This document shows, in pieces, positions 56,413-64,000 of a stretch of 64,000 nt of DNA (positions are counted from its first letter, which is position 1; the number at the start of each line of letters is the position of its first letter). The position numbers were made by a program, and so were the translations under genes. The DNA is taken from positions 1,259,531-1,323,530 of the forward strand of contig MU006219.1 in NCBI GenBank assembly GCA_010093685.1, written 5' to 3'. A model generated the notes under the pieces. It worked only from the letters and a program-made list of their open reading frames with translations. It was not told where the DNA came from and searched no databases. Source of the DNA: Ophiobolus disseminans (lineage: Eukaryota > Ascomycota > Dothideomycetes > Pleosporales > Phaeosphaeriaceae).

Positions 56413-59400
56413 ATGACTAGCTATGAGGCAAGGATCGAAGCCATATGTAAGGAATTTGCAGACGACGCAATCGCGTGGGATGAGGACGTTGATAAGTCTA
56501 AATTGTCATTCCTCGATCGTATTCGACCCTGCATCCGCGAGCCGGCCGAATTTGAGGCCCTACTGAACGATCATTCTCGCCCAGGGTGCCTAAGGAATGA
56601 CGAGTTGGTGCGATGGGATCAACGTAAGACTATCCGTGACGCTCTGTATGGTCTCATCTCTAAGCACAGCGGAAGTTCTAAACTCTTTGAAGTCGACGTG
56701 ACCGAGCTTGCTTCATGCTGGGAGCAAAAAGAGTGGGATAAAGACTCCGAGTGGGACTCGTACTACGGGTCTGGGCAGACTCTCATTCGTAGATTTGAAA
56801 CCTGGGACGCTAAGTGGGACGATACTGAAAATGGTGAGGCTGGCCGTAGCGCCTTCTTTACCTGGTTCGAAGGATTTGGAGAGAGAGTTCTCCTCCAACC
56901 TCTCAGTGCAGCAGATGCGAAACTATTTGATCTCAGTTTCGACCCCGAATTTGATGAGTCGGACACGGATGCCGTTGATAGCAACGACTACGATCTGGAC
57001 TATGTCAATTCTATGGATGGCGCGGGCACGTCCGATGCCCCTGTGCTTCAGTCGCCAGTATCGCCACCGCTGTCTGAACAAGGCTTTGCCGGAACACCAG
57101 AAGATGTCGCCGACGATTCCGACAATAATTCTGGCCAAACTTCCAACATCGAATTTACTAACACTGCACAATTGCCACAACCTGACGGATGTACTGTTGG
57201 CACTAGCACTGAGAGCACTAGCGTGGACTACCATGGACACGCGGACAAGTCTGGAGCGACTACATCCAATGCTTTCCATGATCAGATCTTATCCTCCCAG
57301 CCTGTCACTGCTGAGGTCGACTGCGACAATATGGATGCTGAGCTTGACGGACCTACAGACGCTGACGGTGTCTCATCCAACGCTCCGCAAGCTGGCGACA
57401 GTGGGCAACAGATGTCCGAAACTGTGCCTGTTCCTGGAAGTACTACAAGCTCTACCGTAAAAGACCTTGACATGAACGACTCTACTCCAGAAGAAGATGC
57501 TTTCGAGTTGTGCACCAACAATACCAACGCGGAAGTTGGCACACGTAATTTCTTTGGACTGCCACATCAATCCACGTCCCAACACAGCTTCACCACCTCG
57601 CACGTCCCTCCAAGCTACAGCAATTGCGCCGCTGTCTCTACCCCCGAGTATTAGGTCGCTGGATTGGACCCGATGACGTCTAACCTGCTACCCGTCGTTG
57701 CTGGTTACAATCCAAACCTCTTCAAGTCTCTCGACGTGTCACACTTGAGACTAGAGAAGCCAGCCCCGAACCTTTTCACCAGCTTTGGGAACCAATCGAC
57801 CACTCCGCAGCCCACGCCAGCTCAATTTGGTCTAGTCTTTGGAGCTGCGGCTCCACCAAAGCAAGCGAGCTTCGATTCCAACACCTCTGGGATCTCTTTC
57901 AGCTCTCAAGAACAGCACCTGCACTTCAATTTCAATCCTGCGTCGAGGATTGACATAGATGCTATAGCAGAGATCCTCAAGAGTGTGAACAGTGAGCCAA
58001 GCGTGGCTCAAGGCTTTCCACAGGCTCCATTGCCTACCCCTCAAGCTGATGAAGGGAATCAGGCAGAGCTATCATGTGAATCTCCTGCGTCCGAATGTGA
58101 GGGTATGGATGTCACAGTCCCGCATGATGTTTCAGAAGAGGCGTTGCTAACTGTGTCTGATGAGCCGCGCGCAGAGTAAGCTGCAGTGGTGATTCAACCA
58201 AAGGTGGAGGCTTCGTCGACCTTCAGCTTTGAACATACGGGACAGATGAAAGCAGATATGGCCAAGTTCGGAACTGGAGGTTTTGACGCTTCCAGCTTCT
58301 CTACTAGCTCATTCGTCTTCGCACCCATAGCGCCTGAGCAAGCCTCTGTGGCCCCTCCGCTACCTTCTCTAGCTCCGGCAATGGAAGCCCAAAGGGAAGT
58401 TGCTGCTGCCCTGGTGCAAGATAGAGCTGCTGCAGATGTTAGACACACTGCCTCTCCAACCGCCGAAGTCGACTCTCCAGTTTCGGAGGCAACGGATAAA
58501 TCGGAGGCCGACAGCTCAGGCCTTGATTCACCACCCAGCCCAGAACCTTACAGTGCGGAAGTCGGCACCACGCCTGCGACTTCCGAAGACACTGAGACTA
58601 GCCAGGAGCCTGCTTCATCTCCAGATTCGAGCGCCGTTGGAGACAACGTAGTCGTTAAGGAGGACGACATTCCTCGTCGTACCGTGCAAGATACATTGAG
58701 ATCTGCACAGGTGGACTTGATCATGCAGGATCACTCTGCCAAGTACAACGACATCGTGGCTCGTATCGAAGAGTTGAAGGCGATGATTGCCAGCAAGCAG
58801 CTGGCAAATGTCCAAACTCAGCAAACTGAGTTGACAAACATCGCACCAGAGCTCGTTGTTAAAGTAGAAGACTTCAGCAATATCTCTGGGCAGGCAGTGA
58901 TGGAGAGACTGGCAAATACCTCCTGCATGATCACTGGGCCCGAGAAAGAAGGCCAGACTCCCACCAGCAGTGGAGAGCTGGCCGAGACTACAGAAGTCGG
59001 AGAGAATGCGGAGCCGCAGGACGAGCCCGCATTAACACCTTCGCAAATACCGGAGAGCGTGGCAGATCAGGCCACAGATCAAGTCACTGCTGCTCTGATC
59101 GTACTCTCCGATCTCGACGCCTCTAACGAGGAGATCATAGCCCAACCAGCGATTGAGGCTCAAGACATCAACAGCCTTTCTACAAAGAAGACTGAACGAG
59201 CGAAGGCGAGAGCGAGGGAGGCAAAGCTGGCCCGAATCGCCGCCAAATATGCCGCCAAATTCGAAGAACGTTCAGCTCCTATTCTCGAGTTCCACCAGCG
59301 ATGGGATGAAGAAGATCTGCCCGGGCCGCTCCAGGAAAGCATCGAGTTACTCAAGAAAAGCTACCTCGAACTGGACAAGACAGATCGTGGCTCGCTTAAG

Positions 59401-59844
59401 AAGCTCCCTCAGCTTTGCAAGCAATATGAGGCGTTCAAGGAGGTGCTTGATGCACATCTCAAGCTCAAGAACAGCACCGGTCCGGACTTCACCCGGATGC
59501 TCGACAAGCATTCCGACATCCTCCGGTACGCCGACCAGCGCTTGGGCGCCTACGCTAAGCTGTTGCATGAGGGCATGACTCGACAGACTCTCAAGTACAA
59601 GTCAATCACACTTGGGGAGATCCAGGACCTTCTCAATGGTGTGGCCGCCAAGTGTGGAGTGTATTTCAATGCACTCCGACAGCTACAAGGGCTTGCCTTC
59701 GACCTTTGTTACACTGGGCTTTTGGCCGGCTTCGTCAAAGACGACATTGCTCAGTGCAACAATGGCCTGGAGGTGCTGCGTAGGCACTACGGTCTCCCTT
59801 CTGAGAAGTTACCGTTCGACGTCGACGATTGCGACGAATACTAG
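56413..59844 (+). CDS. large hypothetical protein with two in-frame stops likely in introns
   Basis: One frame is open from about 56278 to 59844 except for TAG at 57652 and TAA at 58177. The TAA lies in a clear 51-nt intron (58176-58226; GTAAGC donor, CTTCAG acceptor), which keeps the frame. The TAG ends a TATTAG that could be an acceptor, but the only in-frame donor nearby (GTCCCT, 57604) is weak. The start is uncertain; 56413 is the first in-frame ATG. The N-terminal domain is Trp/Asp-rich (SCWEQKEWDKDSEWDSYYG). Very long Ser/Thr/Asp/Glu/Pro-rich disordered stretches follow. The C-terminus is a helical domain (ESIELLKKSYLELDKTDRGS ... GLLAGFVKDDIAQCNNGLEV). FxF and FG-like motifs at 57700-57950 recall nucleoporin linkers. 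Family not recognised. Confidence 0.6.
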
Positions 59845-60641
59845 ACTGCACATTCTGTATTTGAGTCGCGTGATACCTAGATGGACTCGGAGAGACGTCT
59901 AGGTTGGTTATTGCAAGCTGTGGAAGGATTTGGAATTATTTGAAATTATTTGGAATTATGAGGTAGAGAAAGAAAGTGTACGCTCGCTTCGTAGCTACAC
60001 ATGGTCTCTGGCTTCTTATTGGTATGCGAGGGAGGACATCGTTCTCGGAGCGACATGATTAGGACTAAACTACAAAATCAAGAAAAACACTTGGAAAATG
60101 CGTTTTGCGACGCTACGCAGTTCGGATCCCATGTTGCGTTGAGTTCGGCACGCTAGTAATGCGCCATTTCCCCTTGCAACTCCACGTCCTTCCTCTCTTC
60201 CGAACCTCCATGCACCACGTACTGTCGTTGCACAAACACGCCAGATTCTAACTGGATAGCAAAGACTTACGCCACGCATTGAATCTCTACTCCCATTCGT
60301 GCCTTCGCGCCCCGCCGAGTCGCACCGCGTTGCAAGGGCAAGCTTGCCGACTTTTCCGGAAGCATGGGCCCCGCGACGTGGCTGAATAACACCGATTGGA
60401 CTGAGTAAGCCCAAGCGGAGGTAGCTAATGAACTCCACTCCACAATGTCGTCGTTGCAGATTGTGGCGGTGTACGTTCCTGTGACAAGGTGTCGTGAGCA
60501 GACGTCACGCGTCAGCCTCAACATGACCCACCCTGGGCTTTCTATAGCAGCAACGTAGAGTATAAAACGGTAGGCTCTTGAAAGTGTGTTGACATCACAT
60601 ATTCATTCTCAGCAGATCTCTCATAGTGACAACACGACATC
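59845..60641. other. intergenic / CVNH-LysM promoter
   Basis: No gene was recognised. A TATA box lies near its 3' end. Confidence 0.5.
60561..60567 (+). promoter_or_regulatory. TATA box of the CVNH-LysM gene
   Basis: TATAAAA, about 75 nt upstream of the start codon at 60642. Position and sequence fit a fungal core promoter. Confidence 0.55.
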
Positions 60642-61751
60642 ATGTCTAACTACAGCAACAACAATTATCAGCAGAGCGGCTTCCAGCAGCAGGGGCATAA
60701 TCAAGGCAATGGCTACAATCAGGGCTACGAACAGCCTCCTCGCGAACAACACGGAAACCGTGGTGAGGCCAGTCAATACTATTCCCAAAGATCGCAATCT
60801 CAAGGATACGGACAACAAAACGATGGTGGACAAGGAGGCTTTGGTCAAGAACCTCCCCAATACCAGCAATATCCTTCAGCGGCAGCGCATAGCTCAAACT
60901 CAGGCCGCAACTCCATGAACCAAGGGCATCAGAACCAGTACGAGGGCCATGGCGACCCTGAAGGGGACCGTGGCATCATGGGTGGTTTAGCTGGTGGTGC
61001 AGCAGGAGCCTATGGAGGACATGTGCTCGGCGGCAAGGCTGGCCATGGAAAGACAGGCACACTTGTTGGTGCGCTTGCCGGCGCCTTTGCCGGCCACAAG
61101 ACACAAGACGCGACGTCGGACTGGAAAGACGAGCGCGACGAGAAGAAGAAGCGGGAAAAGGAGCAAGAAGAGCAGCAAAATTACCAAAACCAACAGCAGA
61201 ATCACGGCTCACCCCCAGCCCACCGACAGTCTGACCAACGAACCCGCGGCAACTTCGGCGGCAACTTCACAGAGTCTTCGCGCGACGTACGTCTCGATGC
61301 TCACGGCGACTACACGCTGCACGCCGCATGCCGCACACCCGACGGCTCATACCAGTCAAGTTCCATGTCCCTCAACCGCATCCTCGCCAACGACGGGGGC
61401 AGTTTCCGCTGGTCCGGTGGTGACTCAGGCGGCGCAAACACATACACAGTACAGCAAGGCGACACATTGCGTGCCATCGCTGCGCGTTTTGCTCACTGCT
61501 CGTTCGACGAGCTCGCCCGCCATAACAACATCACCAACCCAGATATGATCTACCCTGGTCAGAACTTGCAGATTCCGGGTGGAGGCAGTCGTGGCGGAGG
61601 GAACTTTGCCGCTTCGGCGAGGAACATGCGGCTTGCGGATGGCGGGCAGAAACTTGAGGGTGAGCTGGAGAATGGGGGGCAGTGGCATTTGAGGTCTGTT
61701 AATTTGGATGAGAGAATTGCGAATAGGAATGGGTGTTTGGAGTTTGTGTAA
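60642..61751 (+). CDS. CVNH-LysM lectin with Gly-zipper segment
   Basis: Single exon, 369 aa. A Gln/Asn/Gly-rich disordered N-terminus (1-108) leads to a glycine-zipper segment (about 110-152: GIMGGLAGGAAGAYGGHVLG). A charged Lys/Glu linker follows. Then comes a cyanovirin-N homology domain split by an inserted LysM: CVNH half one (about 208-257, ESSRDVRLDAHGDYTLHAAC), LysM (about 267-312, YTVQQGDTLRAIAARF, ending YPGQNLQIP), CVNH half two (about 321-369, NMRLADGGQKLEGELENGG). This matches the type III CVNH-LysM arrangement described for Magnaporthe oryzae. There is no signal peptide, so location is uncertain. It probably binds mannose-type and GlcNAc-type glycans. Confidence 0.93.
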   Translation: MSNYSNNNYQQSGFQQQGHNQGNGYNQGYEQPPREQHGNRGEASQYYSQRSQSQGYGQQNDGGQGGFGQEPPQYQQYPSAAAHSSNSGRNSMNQGHQNQYEGHGDPEGDRGIMGGLAGGAAGAYGGHVLGGKAGHGKTGTLVGALAGAFAGHKTQDATSDWKDERDEKKKREKEQEEQQNYQNQQQNHGSPPAHRQSDQRTRGNFGGNFTESSRDVRLDAHGDYTLHAACRTPDGSYQSSSMSLNRILANDGGSFRWSGGDSGGANTYTVQQGDTLRAIAARFAHCSFDELARHNNITNPDMIYPGQNLQIPGGGSRGGGNFAASARNMRLADGGQKLEGELENGGQWHLRSVNLDERIANRNGCLEFV

Positions 61752-61908
61752 GAGATGGGGTGTACGTGCATTATCAGTTAGGTATGGATGGGTAGCAACG
61801 ACTGTTTCATTCAAAATTATCAATGTCTGAATTGTTTCAAGGTGCACCTCTAGACTATTGCGAAGGTACATGCGTTGTGAATATTATTCTACTATCCCAT
61901 AGCCGCAT

Positions 61909-62892
61909 CTAACGCCGTGATTTAGATGACATCTCCATCGCCTCGGTGGCCGCATTACCGAACGTTATCGTAGGGACATCGAGCCTAACGTCCATCGCAT
62001 CAACTTCACTAGGCGTAGAGGCAACAATCGGAGGGATCTGTGACTTCCCAGCCGCAAACGCAAACGGCGCAGCTGTATCCACTTTCCACACGTCCGATTC
62101 GCGAACTTCTTCCAAACCTTTACGCAGATACTTATGCTGCTCATCTCCAAAAGGGCGAAAGAAACGCTCGCGGAACATGTCGTACCCATCGAGCTCAGTG
62201 TCAAAGTGCGTTTCCCAGAGTTCAAGATCAGTAATCTCCATCTCTACCTCCTCCACATAGCTATCGAAGTCATGCCGCTCTTCATACGCGCGTTGCCAAA
62301 TTCGCGTCTCCCATGCTCGCGCAGGTAGCGATGCATTGAGGTGGACGAGTTTGTCGTCCACGAAGGGCTTCGGTATGTCGTCGGAAATGTGCTTAGCTTT
62401 GAGCTTCGCAAGGTAAGCCCGCTTTTCGTCCTCGTTCTTTCGCTGTATCATGGACACAATGTTGCGCAACGTTGCAGTCAACTCCTCGATATGCTTCGCG
62501 CGACGAACTTCTTCCCATGAACGAGATGACCCTACGCTCTCTTGAAGAGCTTCGACCATGGCTCGTGCGGCCTCGTCGAAGGCGCCAGCCATATCAGCAT
62601 TCTCTTGCATCTGATCAGCCTGTACTTTGTTCTCGTTGGCCGCCAGCTCGACAAGATGCGGTCGATCGACCTTTTCGAATGGGCGAGCCAATTTGCGCGG
62701 TTCGAGGTCCACAACAATGGCATGTCGGAGGTCAGTGGAAACGGACTTCTTCACGGGTTGAGCGATCTCGCGCGGTCCGAGCGACTTCATGATGGCGGCG
62801 CGCTGAGCAGGATTGATGTTTTTCTTCACGGGCGTGGCGATCTTACGATTTGCAGGGGTCAGAGGAGAAGCTTTGAAGATAAGGTTGTCCAT
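61909..62892 (-). CDS. hypothetical protein with internal N-terminal repeats
   Basis: A start at 62892 (MDNLIFKASPLTPANRKIAT) gives 327 aa; the frame is open further upstream but looks untranslated. The N-terminal 75 residues hold about three copies of a roughly 24-residue basic unit (RKIATPVKKN, PREIAQPVKKS, PRKLARPFEKV). A long helical, charged middle and a Trp/Tyr/Asp-rich segment follow (RAWETRIWQRAYEERHDFDS, DLELWETHFDTELDGYDMF). There is no signal peptide or membrane helix. Family not recognised. It is convergent with the CVNH-LysM gene, 157 nt between stop codons. Confidence 0.7.
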   Translation of the reverse strand: MDNLIFKASPLTPANRKIATPVKKNINPAQRAAIMKSLGPREIAQPVKKSVSTDLRHAIVVDLEPRKLARPFEKVDRPHLVELAANENKVQADQMQENADMAGAFDEAARAMVEALQESVGSSRSWEEVRRAKHIEELTATLRNIVSMIQRKNEDEKRAYLAKLKAKHISDDIPKPFVDDKLVHLNASLPARAWETRIWQRAYEERHDFDSYVEEVEMEITDLELWETHFDTELDGYDMFRERFFRPFGDEQHKYLRKGLEEVRESDVWKVDTAAPFAFAAGKSQIPPIVASTPSEVDAMDVRLDVPTITFGNAATEAMEMSSKSRR

Positions 62893-63250
62893 GTTGTGAG
62901 TTGGGAAGTTATGATTATAGGGTGTTGAAGTTGGGGGAGAACTGACTGCAGTATAGGTAGTGCCAATGTAGAAGGGCGTTACTGCGCATGGGGAATCCAA
63001 TGGACCACTGTGAAAGCACATCAATGTGCCGCTTTCACTTTCGGGTAGGGGCCTTGGCAAAGCCTCCGCTCCATTACCGCCCTCCCGACAGTACATCCTT
63101 CGATCCTGCTCCGTACCAAGCCTCCGCCCCTCACACAATCAACCACAACCGTCACCTGAATAGAGTTTCGTCCTTAATCCTTCTACAACTAACGCTTTAG
63201 GGTTCTGCATTACAAGTCATTCAACTACAGCGCCATTGACCAACTGTATC

Positions 63251-63532
63251 ATGGATTATACTTACGCAACGGAGGTACGCAAGATCTTGCCACTCCCGCG
63301 GATGCGCACAAAACTCAGCACGCTCATCAAACGCCAACAAAATATCGATCGCTTCACCATGCGACTGACTCGGCTCTCCAACACATGCAGTATTGGTAAT
63401 CCGGTGCGCGAATACATCCAACACACGCCTGGACGACAAGAAAAGATTGCTGTCTGGTGGGAGAAACCACAGTGGGAGACGTACGTCCAGAATGGTGTCG
63501 TAGAATATGCGTACCAGGACGCAATGAACTAA
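63251..63532 (+). CDS. possible small hypothetical protein
   Basis: A 93-codon frame (MDYTYATEVRKILPLPRMRT) with basic, helical N-terminal half and Trp-containing end (VWWEKPQWETYVQNG). An overlapping minus-strand frame (63694-63221) is longer but less protein-like. No family match; weak support. Confidence 0.3.
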   Translation: MDYTYATEVRKILPLPRMRTKLSTLIKRQQNIDRFTMRLTRLSNTCSIGNPVREYIQHTPGRQEKIAVWWEKPQWETYVQNGVVEYAYQDAMN

Positions 63533-64000
63533 TGGGAGTTGTCGCTGGATGCTTGGGCTGAGGATCCTGTGGCAGGACTGGAGTGGTGTTATCAATGGCT
63601 TGCTGGGTGCAGTGTACCACTTTCTGCTACTTCTCAGCATTGATATGCCTACCAATGTGGTAAATATGAACAGTACGTTAGAAGTGCTCGACAACAGCAG
63701 CTAGAATATGCCTGAGTTAATTTAACCTTACGATGATACTGTCCATCGCCTCTCAGGTCTCAAAGGACGTGTTAGCCTCGAAAGCGAAGCTAGTAACGAC
63801 CGCTCACAAGACCCACGATCAACACGATCGCGTCCACAGCTCGTCCCATGGATCCCACTGTATACACTGAATGATATGAAAATCTTACAGCATAGTTTCA
63901 CTGCTCTCAACAAGAACTCGAGGTCTAGTGGAGTCAATGCAAAGAATAACCAGTCCATGCTCGCTACACACTCGCTCATTACATATTGCACTTAATCAAG
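63533..64000. other. no recognisable gene
   Basis: End of the window. Short frames only, possibly cut by the window edge. Confidence 0.5.

Noticed and set aside
46102..58179. Reassignment of TAA/TAG to a sense codon, suggested by several in-frame TAR codons
   Set aside because: Confident genes in the same window end normally at TAA or TAG (for example the hydrophobin and MRM1), and most in-frame stops fall in plausible introns or a pseudogene.
63221..63694. Minus-strand frame of 157 codons
   Set aside because: It overlaps a slightly better plus-strand frame and shows no recognisable domain.
1..64000. tRNA or rRNA genes
   Set aside because: I looked for B-box-like GGTTCGANTCC words and rRNA signatures and found none outside coding sequence; a dedicated covariance scan was not possible.

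Overview
This is a nuclear contig from a filamentous ascomycete. Genes lie on both strands without operons. Their introns are short (about 42-98 nt, one of 170) with GTRNGY-type donors and CTRAC-type branch sites. The gene set is typical of Pezizomycotina: a HET-domain NLR-like protein, a class II hydrophobin, a CVNH-LysM lectin, a DUF6536 membrane protein, a Mit1-like remodeller and GH28 pectinase. The pectinase, small secreted proteins and hydrophobin suggest a plant-associated fungus. Dothideomycetes is my inference and was not tested by phylogeny. No rRNA, tRNA, CRISPR array or intact transposon was recognised by eye. One assembly gap of 872 N lies at 23036-23907.

Layout. 1-8.4 kb: TLC-domain membrane protein, unknown protein, mitochondrial seryl-tRNA synthetase, BTB protein. 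9.9-11.6 kb: class II hydrophobin and a UBE2G-type E2. 13.4-18.2 kb: kelch-type single-pass membrane protein, a PRISE-type SDR reductase whose intron carries a 33-G tract, and an unknown protein. 18-27 kb is an accessory, gene-poor stretch with the HET/NB-ARC/TPR protein (its TPR array interrupted by the gap) and a secreted HExxH metallopeptidase-like gene of uncertain integrity. 27.4-38.7 kb is a conserved block: SF1 RNA/DNA helicase, a Mit1/CHD3-like remodeller, and a divergent mitochondrial rRNA 2'-O-methyltransferase (MRM1 type). 40.3-41.3 kb: five-exon tetraspan protein. 41.8-42.6 kb: array of degenerate paired repeats. 43.7-51.3 kb, all minus strand: small secreted Cys-containing protein, a protein with a poly-Cys tail, and two polytopic membrane proteins (one DUF6536, one probably frameshifted). 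52.4-54.1 kb: decayed F-box/ankyrin gene. 54.5-55.7 kb: endopolygalacturonase. 56.4-59.8 kb: long low-complexity protein. 60.6-63.5 kb: CVNH-LysM protein and unknown proteins.

How genes may work together. The window is mostly a mosaic of unrelated genes. Two themes recur. The first is host or environment interface: hydrophobin, endopolygalacturonase, metallopeptidase-like, small secreted protein, CVNH-LysM. The second is self/non-self or genome control: HET-NLR, Mit1-like remodeller (heterochromatin in S. pombe), SF1 helicase. Nothing indicates a secondary-metabolite cluster. The clearest candidates for something new are the NLR-like gene with its unassembled repeat array and the 41.8-42.6 kb paired-repeat array.
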